The notes: a model not told the origin generated them from the sequence alone. A stretch of DNA of 64,000 nt from Pseudoalteromonas aurantia (GCF_005886875.1 NZ_PNBY01000074.1:1-64000); one strand, 5' to 3'; positions 45,903-55,527 are shown, counted from the stretch's first letter. Numbers and translations are program-made.

Positions 45903-45950
45903 AAAAGGTGAGGAACTACTTTTAGGGTAGTAACTCACCTTTTCTTTTAC
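45903..45950 (+). terminator. Rho-independent terminator of the PHB cluster
   Basis: AAAAGGTGAG (45903-45912) pairs with CTCACCTTTT (45934-45943). An inner ACTAC/GTAGT stem extends the hairpin, and TCTTTT follows. Confidence 0.85.
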
Positions 45951-45962
45951 TCATCATCGGGT

Positions 45963-46264
45963 TTATAACACAAAGAAAAATAACCCCATACTACCAAGCA
46001 CTGTCACTAAGGTATTACGAGTTAACACAATAAGTAAACAGGCGACTACTGCGCCAATAAAGTAACGGCTTTGCAGCCCAATATGTAATTGCTCACCGTC
46101 AATAAAGACCAAAGGTGCAGCAATCGCACTCAATACCGCAGGTGCAGAGTGGTTAATAACCGCTGAATGTTAGGGCTAAGCACCAAAGGCAGCCTAGGCT
46201 CTAAGAACACGTAACGACTGATAAAGATAATCGCTGCCATAGCGAATAAAACAGCCCAGCTCAT
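45963..46264 (-). pseudogene. azlD: Frameshifted azlD (branched-chain amino acid exporter subunit)
   Basis: The frame from ATG 46264 reads MSWAVLFAMAAIIFISRYVFLE...NIQRLLTT and then stops, but shifting by one base near 46160 restores NHSAPAVLSAIAAPLVF and continues to a TAA at 45963. Together the parts give an AzlD-sized protein of about 100 residues. A one-base deletion is the simplest cause. The start overlaps the azlC stop by four bases (ATGA), the usual azlCD arrangement. It could be a sequencing error, but its neighbours are broken too. Confidence 0.82.
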
Positions 46265-46865
46265 AACACTTCTCTCCCTTTATTTTTGTACGCGACTTCA
46301 GTTATGTACCCTACCAACATACCGAGCACAGAAGATAAAAATAAACCCACCTGCCACTGAAAAAGCGCAAAAACAACGGCGCTATACGCCGCAACGGCAA
46401 CACATACCAAGATGGGAAATGTTTTAATACTAGGCACAATCAACGCGATAAACGTCGCTACAATGGCAAAGTCTAACCCTAAGCTATACAGCTGTGGCAT
46501 GGACATGCCAAGCACAATACCCAGCGTCGTTGCAAGATTCCATGCAATATAAAAGCAGCCACCTACTCCTAAGGCAAACCAGGGATCAGCCTTAAAGCTT
46601 TTAAACTTATCGGCCATCACAATAGCAAACATCTCATCGGTCAGTAAAAAGCCTAAGGCAATTCGCCATCGTGTAGGGAATGTGTGTAATGAAGGACGTA
46701 ATGATAAACTATAGAGTATGTGCCGAGATGTGATCAAAACGGTCGTAAGCAAAATACCCACAGCGCCAATGCCAAAGGGAAAACAGCCAAAGCACCACGC
46801 ATAAGCGAACCATATTTATTATAATTTTCTGAACTATGTATTCTAAAACCAAGCATTTTCATCAT
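46261..46865 (-). pseudogene. azlC: Disrupted azlC (branched-chain amino acid exporter subunit)
   Basis: The 3' part (46261-46761, 166 codons) is a clean AzlC C-terminal domain, with LTTVLITSRHILYSLSLRP and LTDEMFAIV. Upstream, an ATG at 46865 with GAGG starts a frame reading MMKMLGFRIHSSENY...MRGALAVFPLALAL, the normal AzlC N-terminus, but in a different phase. About 40-50 residues normally found between these parts, including the FAGAAQF-type segment, are missing. So the gene has lost an internal piece and its frame. A functional transporter is not expected. Confidence 0.8.
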
Positions 46866-46905
46866 TATTACCTCATTGAATGATAGAAATACCCTACTCT
46901 ATGCA

Positions 46906-47214
46906 CTAATAAATAACTTGTACGTTATTGCAGCTCACAGCCTTAGCATAATGCCCAGGCGTCACCCCCATGGAACGTTTAAAGTGTCTGTGAAAATGGC
47001 TCTGGTCATGAAAACCACATGCAAGTGCGACATCAAGTTGATTATTACCTTGACGCAACAACCCTTTAGCATGCCTCAATCGCGCTTGAATTTGATAAGT
47101 ATTTGGCGGCGAACCAAATTGCAGACGCATACGACGCTTATATCAAAATGCCCTATAACTGGCACTGGAAGTCACTGACTTGGAAAAAGCCTCCGGCTGA
47201 TTGGCACACTCCAT
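46906..47214 (-). pseudogene. Remnant of an AraC-family regulator
   Basis: An AraC C-terminal DNA-binding domain remains: TYQIQARLRHAKGLLRQG and VALACGFHDQSHFHRHFKRSMGVTPGHY form the second helix-turn-helix. The frame continues upstream past a TGA at 47143-47145 to MECANQPEAFSK...YRAF, which fits the first helix-turn-helix, then meets a further stop. The N-terminal ligand domain is not recognisable. An AraC gene beside azlCD is a common arrangement, which supports decay of one whole locus. The adjacent 47215-47428 holds nothing I can identify. Confidence 0.8.
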
Positions 47215-47428
47215 AAATCATCGCGCAAAATATGAATAACTTACTGGTGCTGGATATCACCTAACCCAAGCGCAGTAATACATGTGGCTGCTTTATAAAA
47301 GTATTCAATGCTTACAAAGCAGTCACATGGTTTGATGCAATAACGCCTGCTATACATCATGCAACAAAAGCGTCCCCCCTTTGCACCGCGTGTGACTTAT
47401 TAAGCCAGTGAAACCTACTGCAACGCTA

Positions 47429-49096
47429 TTATCGTATAAAGGGAATTGTCAGCTCAGATTCTCTGCCATTGCCGTATTCAATATCAATGTAATACGCCCG
47501 ACGGTTTGGCTTTTTATATTGTGGATCTTGTGTATCAAGCGCCAGTACAACGCGATGTCCTTGAGGGACATCATAAGCGGTGGTAGTCATTTCTATATCT
47601 AGTTTAATAACTTCACCCGCCTTAGCTTTTGGGAGTGTATACACTCCATGAGTAATAAGTTTCGCCATACCAAGTGCATTCATATCATATAAGTAAGCAA
47701 CTATCTGAGCCTGCTCTGCATGTGGCTGGACATATAAACTCACTGAGGGGTTGCCTCTTATTTTCATCTTGCTCACTGCTTTTGGCGATTGATAATAAAT
47801 GCCACGTATATTTGAAGCCGCATATATATGACTGTATACCGGAACCTCCAGCTGCTCCAATAACTGCGAGAGTACAGGGATGCTGGTGGTAAATAAGGTG
47901 CCAGCCCAAGCATTTAAAGTGTTGTCTTTACTCTGTGATACGCCATACGGCGTTACCTCTAAATCCCCATTATCAAACCACGTTCTTGGATGTAAAAAAT
48001 ATCGCTGTGTTGCAATTTTTGTGTCCGATAATGAAGTAAACTGGTCAGTACTATCGCTAAACTTTACTTTCATATTGATGGGTTTATCACTGGGTAACCT
48101 ATTTGGCTGTTGCTTTAAGTGTAAATCAAACCAGTGGTATACATTTTCCCATACAAGATTCTCGCCGATCCCCAATAGATCAGGTAAAACCTCAGCGGTA
48201 CCATGGGTGCCTGGCAGCAAGTCGATGTATTTCGGGGTGGTTAATTGCTCAAATAGAGTCATTAAGCTATTTGGTTGAAATAGATTATCGCCATAGCTTT
48301 TCGCTAAATAGATGGCTGTACCATTGGCATTTAACTTATCAATATATTCTGAGGGAGAGCGTACTAACGCCCAATCAATGACCTCCGGTAATGTACTTTC
48401 ATCGTGAGACTTTATTGCCTCCCAGTAACGAGGCACAGTGTCATCAAGGTTACCGGTTAATTGACCAGACAATGTTAATATCTCGCCCCAAGCCAGTCGC
48501 GGCGACTGATTGCCATATAGTGAATCAACCAGACTACCCCAGCTACTTAAGGCAGCCACAGCTTTAACCCGGCTGTCTTGTGCCGCCCCAATTAAACTTA
48601 TACCTGAACCATACGATATGCCGCCCGTCCCAATCGCATTTACATCTACGGGATAGTTATCAATTAGAAAGTCTATGGCCTTGCTGTAATCAGCAATATC
48701 GTTGGGTCCTGCGGTATCAACCACCCCTTCAGAGCCACCAAACCCTCGCGTTGCATAGCTCAGTACAATATACCCACGTTCAGCCAAATAAGCGGCTTGC
48801 TTAATGTACTGGTACTCATTAAGTGCCCAGCTATTGATAAATATCACCGCAGGGAATTTTTCATCTAATTGCGTCGGTACAAATATATTTGCTTTTAGAT
48901 TTAATCCATCCTCTGTTGTGATCTCAATAGAATCGTCAATGGTAAAGTGTTCTGAGCGAGGGAGAAGTAACTCTTGCGGCTTACTCAACCAATCAAGTAT
49001 AGGTAGATGTGACGCTGCATTGGCATGAAGGCTTATAAGCGGCGTGCTAAATAGAGCCACCCATAATACCGTAAATATTCGAGTCATTATTTTCAT
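47429..49096 (-). CDS. Exported CocE/NonD-family hydrolase
   Basis: A 555-residue alpha/beta hydrolase with a signal peptide (about 1-27, LHANAA). The catalytic domain carries PAVIFINSWALNEYQY (oxyanion region), the nucleophile Ser in GGISYGSG, an Asp in YGDNLF and a His in GTHGTA. The C-terminal beta-rich domain (about 370-555, with VPQGHRVVLALDTQDPQY) is the jelly-roll typical of X-Pro dipeptidyl-peptidase/CocE enzymes. It acts on ester or peptide substrates in the periplasm or outside; the exact substrate is unknown. It is monocistronic, with 266 bp of unassigned DNA upstream. Confidence 0.88.
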   Translation of the reverse strand: MKIMTRIFTVLWVALFSTPLISLHANAASHLPILDWLSKPQELLLPRSEHFTIDDSIEITTEDGLNLKANIFVPTQLDEKFPAVIFINSWALNEYQYIKQAAYLAERGYIVLSYATRGFGGSEGVVDTAGPNDIADYSKAIDFLIDNYPVDVNAIGTGGISYGSGISLIGAAQDSRVKAVAALSSWGSLVDSLYGNQSPRLAWGEILTLSGQLTGNLDDTVPRYWEAIKSHDESTLPEVIDWALVRSPSEYIDKLNANGTAIYLAKSYGDNLFQPNSLMTLFEQLTTPKYIDLLPGTHGTAEVLPDLLGIGENLVWENVYHWFDLHLKQQPNRLPSDKPINMKVKFSDSTDQFTSLSDTKIATQRYFLHPRTWFDNGDLEVTPYGVSQSKDNTLNAWAGTLFTTSIPVLSQLLEQLEVPVYSHIYAASNIRGIYYQSPKAVSKMKIRGNPSVSLYVQPHAEQAQIVAYLYDMNALGMAKLITHGVYTLPKAKAGEVIKLDIEMTTTAYDVPQGHRVVLALDTQDPQYKKPNRRAYYIDIEYGNGRESELTIPFIR

Positions 49097-49362
49097 TATG
49101 TATCCTTAACTGTTGTCATTTAATTGCAGCTAGTGCATGTACACCACTAGTTACAATTTATTTACTTTAGTCGGACATACTGAAGTTGCAAACTTTCTGA
49201 TAACTCTTATGCTTGGGTAACAGGCTTTATTTCATCACCATAAAAGTTCCAAATGTTGAATTTCAAAAACTGTTACTCCTCAGCTACTCCCCCCGAACTT
49301 TTTGCCACAAAGGTTCTCTATCGTCTTGATTAATAAACTCCTAGGCTGTGCTCAAAGGGCAT

Positions 49363-50475
49363 TTACAGTAAGGATGTAAAACGGCCACTGTTTTCAAGAC
49401 CAAAATAAAGCCCTGTCCCCCCACTTAATACACCAACAATGAGGCCAACCAATCCCGCTGCTTTTTGCGCAACTCTTTGACCCTGGTTAGCACTTGAATT
49501 CAGTTGTTGAGTAATCAAACGAATATGTAACGTGCTCCAAACCAACCAGCAAGAAATGATCATAAAACCCAATACCGGGAGTAACCACCCTTGCGTAGAT
49601 GCATAGCCTAGCGCCATAACACCGGTCCCAGCTCCAACTGCAATGAAGCCGTGATTTCGTAATTTTTTTACTGCCTGTTTAGCGTACTCATCATCTAGCT
49701 GACTAGACACTAAGCGAGTACTCAGCCAAATCGCAAGCATCGCAATCATGCCGCCAATCCCCGCCCCACCTAACATCATCAATAACTTACTGTACCAAGA
49801 TGTTGGCGCCGCAACGGCTCCAATCGACGCCGCAACAGGGGTTGATGATATGCTTATAGTGATAAGACTCGCCAACTCGATTGGTGCATTGGCTAAAATA
49901 ACACGGCCATAGTCATTTAATATTTGTGACTTAATTTTTTCTCGCACTCTCTGTAAACGCTTTCTAACTGTGGCTGGCGCCAGATCAAGTAAATGTGCGA
50001 CAGCTTCACAACTTTGTTCTTCTCTATAGTACAGTAACGTGATCTCTCGAGATTCTTCAGGGAGTTGTTCAATCAGATGCGCAATGAGTTGGCTTTGTTC
50101 AGCTCGTTGCAGCGTAGTGTCTAAATCAGTTCCTGCGCAAGATAACTTCGCGAGCAACCTTTCGGCAGACTCCGCATCTATATCAACGTTTACAATAGTA
50201 CGACGCAAACTATTCATTGCCGTATAACGCGTGATTTGTCGCACCCAAGGTAAAAAACTACTCGCTTCCTTAAGTTGCTTTATATCAGTCCATACTTTTA
50301 TATATACTTTTTGTACTACATCTTTAGCGGCATCAATATCGCGGACAACTCCTAAAGCAATACACTCGACAACATTGCTTGAATGCTTTACTAAAGATGT
50401 AAAAGCATCCACATTGCCCATTTTTGCCAGTCGTACTTGGGTTTTCAATTCAGTTTCAGTGAGCGTGCTAGTCAT
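49363..50475 (-). CDS. ECF sigma factor fused to a polytopic membrane domain
   Basis: A 370-residue protein starting as a group IV sigma factor: sigma2 (about 15-85, with VVRDIDAAKDVVQKVYIKVW) and sigma4 (about 130-185, with LPEESREITLLYYREEQSCEAVA and PATVRKRLQRV). It continues into four or five hydrophobic helices (about 205-225, 232-255, 277-295, 299-318 and 342-362) to the C-terminus. Most ECF factors are about 180 residues and soluble. Here the membrane part may take the place of a separate anti-sigma factor and tether sigma until a signal arrives. No separate anti-sigma gene is adjacent. The target promoters are unknown. Confidence 0.88.
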   Translation of the reverse strand: MTSTLTETELKTQVRLAKMGNVDAFTSLVKHSSNVVECIALGVVRDIDAAKDVVQKVYIKVWTDIKQLKEASSFLPWVRQITRYTAMNSLRRTIVNVDIDAESAERLLAKLSCAGTDLDTTLQRAEQSQLIAHLIEQLPEESREITLLYYREEQSCEAVAHLLDLAPATVRKRLQRVREKIKSQILNDYGRVILANAPIELASLITISISSTPVAASIGAVAAPTSWYSKLLMMLGGAGIGGMIAMLAIWLSTRLVSSQLDDEYAKQAVKKLRNHGFIAVGAGTGVMALGYASTQGWLLPVLGFMIISCWLVWSTLHIRLITQQLNSSANQGQRVAQKAAGLVGLIVGVLSGGTGLYFGLENSGRFTSLL

Positions 50476-50682
50476 GTTTTTCTCTCATTAAATTAAGCGT
50501 ACTTATAAGACACAACCCAAGCACGCAGTGTGACTATTAAACTCATATTGTTATTAATTTATATTTTATGAAGGAAGAAGCTTTCAATGCGAAAAACTTC
50601 ATAAAACCCTAACGACGTCTAGTATCGGCTAGGGTTTATAGGCTATGAAAGCTTACGGCTCATTACCATCTTGCCCTGCCCA

Positions 50683-51326
50683 TTACCAAGACGGGTACAA
50701 TGTCCCGTTTACGGTAGCATTATTACCGAGTAAAATCGATTGTGGTTTATCGACACCCACCTAGTTACTGGCTATGGAATGCTCTAGTTCAAACACCACA
50801 TTACCATATAAAAAATACGGCCACGTAATAGATGAATTACGATAGGCAGCAAACAGAGTTTGCCCACCCATCTGCAATTGGGCAAGAGTGCTTTCACGGT
50901 TAACCTCTGCTAAAGCTTTGCCCCATACCATTAAAGACTCTACATGGGTTTTGTTATCTCCCAAAAAATAACCATTGCCCGACACCTGAACAGCGATATA
51001 GAGTCTCTTAATAAACGAATTGATCCACTTTGATGCGTATCATTACTAATTTTTATATCTCGTTTGTGAATAACAATGGGGCCGTGGCATTGGCCAGAAA
51101 TCACAAACCTAGTCGTGCGTGTTGATCAACGGCTGTTGTAAATTGCTCTACTGAGTGCAGATGGATCTATGTGGCAACTCACAGGTGACGCCCAAAGTGA
51201 TGTTATGTTGGTTGGCTCACTCACCGATTGACTATTTGGTGCTTCACTCTGCGCAACAGTATAGCCTGAACTTAAACTTGCGATGGCAAAGCATGCAGCT
51301 GCCCACTTACGTTGGTGATGAGTCAT
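50683..51326 (-). pseudogene. Decayed gene for a secreted, probably beta-helical protein
   Basis: From ATG 51326 a signal peptide (MTHHQRKWAAACFAIASLSSG) leads into SCHIDPSALSRAIYNSR, then an in-frame TGA (51126-51128). The same frame continues with TRTTRFVISGQCHGPIVIHKRDIKI, a pattern typical of secreted beta-helix-like proteins. Near 50990 the sense shifts frame to VSGNGYFLGDNKTHVESLMVWGKAL, which hits a TAG at 50761-50763 and continues in frame to LGNNATVNGTLYPSW before a final stop. So one gene was broken by two stops and a frameshift. The 3' side may be lost. Confidence 0.78.
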
Positions 51327-51491
51327 TAAACTATCCTTTTAATGTGTACATGTTGTGTTTTTTACTTTTACTCAGAGCCAACGCCGTTACAGCAAATATC
51401 AAAAGTCAGCGCTAACTCAAAATAAAACATTAATGCTACGACTAAACAACCACAAAAAATGTACAAAAAAAACATGAAAAAAACATCACGT
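51327..51491. other. Short AT-rich intergenic region
   Basis: Between the decayed secreted-protein gene and the HDOD gene; A-rich, no gene seen. Confidence 0.4.
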
Positions 51492-52337
51492 TTAGTGAAT
51501 GAAAAACTCCTCAACATCTTCTTTTATATCTGTGTACTCATCATCGCTGAGCTCAAGCGCTACCATCACGTTGTCTCTAAATGCATGCCAATCAGCACAT
51601 GAACGGAAATATTTGGCTTCAAAGGCTAAATTCTCAGCCAGTTTTAATGCTGCAAACGTCGCCTTGGTCACGGGGTCTAAGGTCCCATTTAAATACTCAG
51701 GGTCATGGTGACGTAAAATCATCTGGCAAATAGGTTTGGGTAAATGCCAAGAAGTTGCTAAAAAATACCCCACAATAGTATGGTTCGCTGGATAAACTTG
51801 TTCTTCATACATAACGAGAGTTTTCTCTGGTCGTTGTGTTGCCTTGGTTAGCAGCTCAGAATAGTTGTCGTATTTCATAGCCATTACCGGGATACCCGCA
51901 TCATGAAATAGCCCTACGAGCTGTAAATTCTCAACCGGGATCGTTGGTTTGATTTGCTGACCAATCAGCATCGCTATTTGCGACAGTTCTGAAGCATTGT
52001 CCCAAAACCGTTCAAGCGAAATACCACAATCACTTTGGCTAAAGGCATTTTTCAATAGGTGACCTGTTACAAGCTGAGTAATGCAATTAACCCCTAAAAA
52101 CATCACCGCTTGCTTAATATCTGTCACAGATCGAGACATACCATAGGCAGGTGAATTAATCACTTTCAGCACCGCTGCAGACGTTGCCACATCTTCCAAG
52201 ATGATTTTTGCAATCGCCCCGAGCTCCGGCTCATCTTGGTTTAACTCAACTTGCAGCTTTTGTAGTATTTCGGGCTTAGCTGGCAAGCTAAACCCAGAAC
52301 GTAGATCACTCAGTACTTTGTCGTCAATATCAATCAT
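51492..52337 (-). CDS. HDOD-domain signalling protein
   Basis: A 281-residue protein made almost entirely of an HDOD domain, an HD-related fold without hydrolase activity that is common in bacterial regulators. Typical elements are present: LPAKPEILQKLQVEL, VLKVINSPAYGMSR, IKQAVMFLGVNCITQLV, and the HD-like LVGLFHDAGIPVM. There are no attached REC, GGDEF or EAL domains, and no close two-component gene lies beside it. The function is unknown; relatives affect motility, chemotaxis or nucleotide signalling. Confidence 0.88.
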   Translation of the reverse strand: MIDIDDKVLSDLRSGFSLPAKPEILQKLQVELNQDEPELGAIAKIILEDVATSAAVLKVINSPAYGMSRSVTDIKQAVMFLGVNCITQLVTGHLLKNAFSQSDCGISLERFWDNASELSQIAMLIGQQIKPTIPVENLQLVGLFHDAGIPVMAMKYDNYSELLTKATQRPEKTLVMYEEQVYPANHTIVGYFLATSWHLPKPICQMILRHHDPEYLNGTLDPVTKATFAALKLAENLAFEAKYFRSCADWHAFRDNVMVALELSDDEYTDIKEDVEEFFIH

Positions 52338-52564
52338 AATACCTAACTACGAGAGAGAAAGATTTTATGAGTGTAGTCGAACAATATTATGCTGTCTTGG
52401 CGAATACGCGTTAAAACAACACGCAATCATGAGTGGAGATTGCCGCTTGCGCTATGCATAACTTGGTGGTAACAGCCGCTTGTCAAACTGAGAATAAAGT
52501 TCATGGTGTGTCAGAGGAATAGAGCTTATTACTCGCACTCTGCCAATAATAAGCTACATGATAT

Positions 52565-54085
52565 TCATCGCCAGTAAGGCTGCACATTCATAGAGGCATT
52601 ACGGCTTTGTTCCATAGCACTGACTAAGAAGTCTGCTTTTTTCTCTAACCATGATTGAATATCTCTCAAAGCATCACTATCCTGACCTTGGCAAAGCTGC
52701 ATTAAATATGACAAAGTATCGAGTTCATAAATGCCATAAACAATATCAATCCACGGCATTCTAAACTCCTGCCGCTCTTCTTTGTCGTATAACTGGCCTA
52801 AACAATTACCGCTAAGTAAGGTATTTTCAAGCTGATGGCGTAGTCGTAAATAATCGGTTTTAGTCAAAGCTTGATCTTCTGAAAGCTGCGCTTTTAAATT
52901 TCGCCAATCCGAGTCAAAAAAGCCTCTTGCAACATCACACACAGGTTGCTCTGCAGCATTGAGTGCTTTTTGATCCCAGTGCTGACGCCACTCTTTATCA
53001 ACTAACCATCGAGTGAGCGTCAATATTAAGCGGTTGTAACGCGGACAATGAAATAAATCTTCAATGTCAGTTGCTGTCGGTTGCACATCTTTTAAATCAC
53101 CAATCACTTGTGCAAGCTCTGGGGCACTGTTTATCTTTTTGTAATAAGCATGACGTTTTGACGTATAGGTTTTTAAATAAATGGCATTTTCGACCCAAAC
53201 TAATTCATCCAATAGCCACTTAAATTCACTGCGTAAATGCTCAGTCGTGGTTTTATCTACAATATCAGCAAACAGACGAAACGTATGGCGAATAAGCGTT
53301 ACACCGTCGATAACTCGCTTCAGTGTTTTTAAACTCGGTTTATTGAAGTAGCATTGTTCATGCTTTTGCACAAACTGAATACCGTAGTTGACTGCCGCAA
53401 CTAACGCTTGCTCTTGCGTCGCTCCGGCTTGTAGTGGCACAAAACCAATAAACTTATTCGGTTTTAGTGGTTTATCATCGGCTAAACGATAACCTCTAGC
53501 TGCTTTTGAGTATAGCCCTAAGCGTAGCCCAGATACATTAATTAAATGATCCGCTAATAAAAACAAATCATCCCTAGTGCCTTCTACAAGCTCAATCTCA
53601 AGCTCAGATATGGGTTCTACTTTGCCTTGTGCAACCACTTCACCTTTATCCAATACTACTTCAATTTTACTGCCTTGCTCGGTTTCGATTAACCAAGTGC
53701 GACGAATAAAGTTCGTACTGAAGATCGGGAATAGATTTTCATTAATGCTACTAACTTGCATAGCATGAGGCCATATTCCTTGTGCAAACGCCATCAAATC
53801 AGGTTTTACTGACTGAAGAGGAAGATTGTATTCTGGTCGTTGATGCAAGCCACCAACCACCTCACCTGCCAATTTTATGGTTTGTTCACAGTCATTGTCA
53901 CAGCAACGCGTTCTAAGCCCAATATCAAGTGCACGTAGTTCTCTGTTTGGGGTGTCGTAATATGCGTTTTTTAAATTCCGAGCGGGCTGGTTACTAACTG
54001 TTTTCGCAAATTGAGTGATGAGTCCTGGAATAAGAGGAACTTCATTGTCTGAAAGTAAAAACTTTAGTTCTATTTCAGTGTCCAT
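52565..54085 (-). CDS. ygiF: Inorganic triphosphatase, CYTH plus CHAD domains (YgiF-like)
   Basis: A 506-residue protein. The N-terminal CYTH domain (about 1-205) starts MDTEIELKF with the metal-binding ExExK signature (E4, E6, K8), and a C-terminal CHAD domain (about 220-500) carries the helical histidine/charged pattern, with FLGFVPL and VDGVTLIRHTFRLF. E. coli YgiF hydrolyses inorganic triphosphate. As in E. coli, its neighbour is a YgiM-like SH3 gene, here divergent. Length and domain order fit; the polyphosphate preference is inferred. Confidence 0.9.
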   Translation of the reverse strand: MDTEIELKFLLSDNEVPLIPGLITQFAKTVSNQPARNLKNAYYDTPNRELRALDIGLRTRCCDNDCEQTIKLAGEVVGGLHQRPEYNLPLQSVKPDLMAFAQGIWPHAMQVSSINENLFPIFSTNFIRRTWLIETEQGSKIEVVLDKGEVVAQGKVEPISELEIELVEGTRDDLFLLADHLINVSGLRLGLYSKAARGYRLADDKPLKPNKFIGFVPLQAGATQEQALVAAVNYGIQFVQKHEQCYFNKPSLKTLKRVIDGVTLIRHTFRLFADIVDKTTTEHLRSEFKWLLDELVWVENAIYLKTYTSKRHAYYKKINSAPELAQVIGDLKDVQPTATDIEDLFHCPRYNRLILTLTRWLVDKEWRQHWDQKALNAAEQPVCDVARGFFDSDWRNLKAQLSEDQALTKTDYLRLRHQLENTLLSGNCLGQLYDKEERQEFRMPWIDIVYGIYELDTLSYLMQLCQGQDSDALRDIQSWLEKKADFLVSAMEQSRNASMNVQPYWR

Positions 54086-54249
54086 TATGGCAAGTTGTTA
54101 CCTATCTAATTATCGAACGCCCAAAATATACAATGCACCTGCAGTTTGCAATCTTTTTGCCGTATGTTCCAGGAAGTTTTCGCTATCTCTTGCTATTGCT
54201 CAATGAAATCCATACTATTTGAAAAAATTATTAAAACTTGGGTCGAGGG

Positions 54250-54885
54250 ATGTTGAAACGAATTATATTACCCAGTGTATTTGCGCTCATGTCACACTTT
54301 TCAGCAGCACAAGACACTGAGCAATTACAGCTGGCTACAGCACCAGTAACGGCGGATGAACAGACCACTGATGATTTAGGGTTTATTGTAGATAACCTCT
54401 TCATCTACGCACATTCAGGTCCGGGGAAAAACTACCGTATTTTAGGGTCAATCGATGCGGGCACACAGATCCGTATAATCGCACAGCCGCAAAATGGTTA
54501 TATTCAAATTATTGATGATAAAGAACGTGAAGTGTGGGTAGAAGACAAGTTTGTTTCCAAACAAGCCGGGTTAAAACAACAGCTCACGGCAGCTAACGAA
54601 ATGCTGATTACCCTACAAAATGAGTTAGACAACACTCTAGGTCAATTACCGCAATTACAACAAAGTAATGACGACTTACAAAACGAAAACACACTGTTGC
54701 AAAATAGCATTGCGGATTTACAATCTCAATTAGCCACACAACGCCAAGAAAGTAATGTTAAAAAGCAAGATGAACAACACAAACTACTTGCCTATGGTGG
54801 TGGGATTGCATTTGCGGGGTTGTTCTTGGGCATTATATTAACCATCTTTTTGTCTCGCCGTAAACGTTACGACGGCTGGGCTTAA
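54250..54885 (+). CDS. YgiM/TIGR04211-like SH3-domain membrane protein
   Basis: About 211 residues: a signal or anchor segment (MLKRIILPSVFALM), a bacterial SH3 domain (about 40-110, with FIYAHSGPGKNYRILGSI and REVWVEDKF), a long coiled coil (about 115-170) and a C-terminal membrane helix (AFAGLFLGIILTIFL) followed by basic residues (SRRKRYDGWA), the full TIGR04211 pattern of E. coli YgiM. The protein probably faces the periplasm. The start is uncertain: ATG 54250 has GAGGG only one base away, while TTG 54238 has a weak upstream site. Its position beside ygiF matches E. coli. Confidence 0.88.
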   Translation: MLKRIILPSVFALMSHFSAAQDTEQLQLATAPVTADEQTTDDLGFIVDNLFIYAHSGPGKNYRILGSIDAGTQIRIIAQPQNGYIQIIDDKEREVWVEDKFVSKQAGLKQQLTAANEMLITLQNELDNTLGQLPQLQQSNDDLQNENTLLQNSIADLQSQLATQRQESNVKKQDEQHKLLAYGGGIAFAGLFLGIILTIFLSRRKRYDGWA

Positions 54886-54901
54886 ATCGCCAGACTAAAC
54901 A

Positions 54902-54928
54902 ACAAGGGCTGAAATATTCAGCCTTTGT
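54902..54928 (+). terminator. Terminator hairpin after the YgiM-like gene
   Basis: ACAAGGGCTGAA / TTCAGCCTTTGT arms with a short loop, just after the stop codon. The following CATTTAT is a weak T-tract. Confidence 0.65.
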
Positions 54929-54960
54929 CATTTATAAAGCTAAAGCGCTCTCAAATGAGC

Positions 54961-54996
54961 ACTTTTATAACAGTACTTTTATAACAGTACTTTTAT
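54961..54996. repeat. 14-bp tandem direct repeat
   Basis: ACTTTTATAACAGT occurs twice in a row (54961-54974, 54975-54988) with a third partial copy to 54996. It lies between the YgiM-like and Lrp genes. Likely simple tandem duplication, or stacked binding sites. Confidence 0.75.
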
Positions 54997-55047
54997 GAGA
55001 ACGTTTTTCAATGAATGCTTTTTAGAGAGACTTTAAATATCACCGAT

Positions 55048-55527
55048 TTATAAAACGGTTAAACCACTGTCTATTTTTATGTGCTCAATAACCATATAAG
55101 TATGATTTGTACTCACACCCGGCGTTTCAACAATCTTACCCAGCACTTCTCTATATTGCACCATATCCGCAACCCGAATAGTCACCAAGTAATCAAACCC
55201 ACCAGCAACCATATCGCAGCTAACAACTTGTGGTATTTTCACAATGTGTTCTCTAAATACAGAAAATACCGCTTCTGTAGAGCTTTTTAACGTAATCTCT
55301 ACATGTGCGACCAACGCTTGACCGAGCTTCGCAGAGTTTAAACGGGCGGAATAGCCTTCAATATATCCCTCTGATTCTAGCTTTTTCACTCTATCTAAAC
55401 ACGGGCTTGGGCTCAAATTAACCTCTTTTGCCAAGTTAACATTCGAAATTCGACCATTCTTTTGCAACACGTCTAATATTGCTAAATCAATCCGGTCTAA
55501 TACGCGAGTTCTAGTAGAAGTTGTCAT
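55048..55527 (-). CDS. Lrp/AsnC-family regulator, probable proline-responsive activator of putA
   Basis: A 159-residue Lrp-type regulator: winged helix (about 8-60, LDRIDLAILDVLQKNGRIS and LSPSPCLDRVKKLE) and a RAM effector-binding domain (about 75-150, with VVSCDMVAGGFDYLVTIRV). It is divergent from putA across a 313-bp gap. PutA here lacks its own ribbon-helix-helix operator domain, so a separate regulator is expected, and Lrp-type putA regulators (PutR/BkdR-like) are well known in other proteobacteria. The role at putA is inferred from position. Confidence 0.88.
   Translation of the reverse strand: MTTSTRTRVLDRIDLAILDVLQKNGRISNVNLAKEVNLSPSPCLDRVKKLESEGYIEGYSARLNSAKLGQALVAHVEITLKSSTEAVFSVFREHIVKIPQVVSCDMVAGGFDYLVTIRVADMVQYREVLGKIVETPGVSTNHTYMVIEHIKIDSGLTVL

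Noticed and set aside
47100..47211. Plus-strand frame ending in PYNWHWKSLTWKKPPADWHTP
   Set aside because: It looks protein-like, but the minus strand holds a convincing AraC DNA-binding domain and its upstream continuation over the same bases.
50683..51326. Possible selenocysteine at the in-frame TGA near 51127
   Set aside because: The reading also meets a frameshift and a TAG further on, so simple gene decay explains it. I saw no reason to expect a SECIS element.
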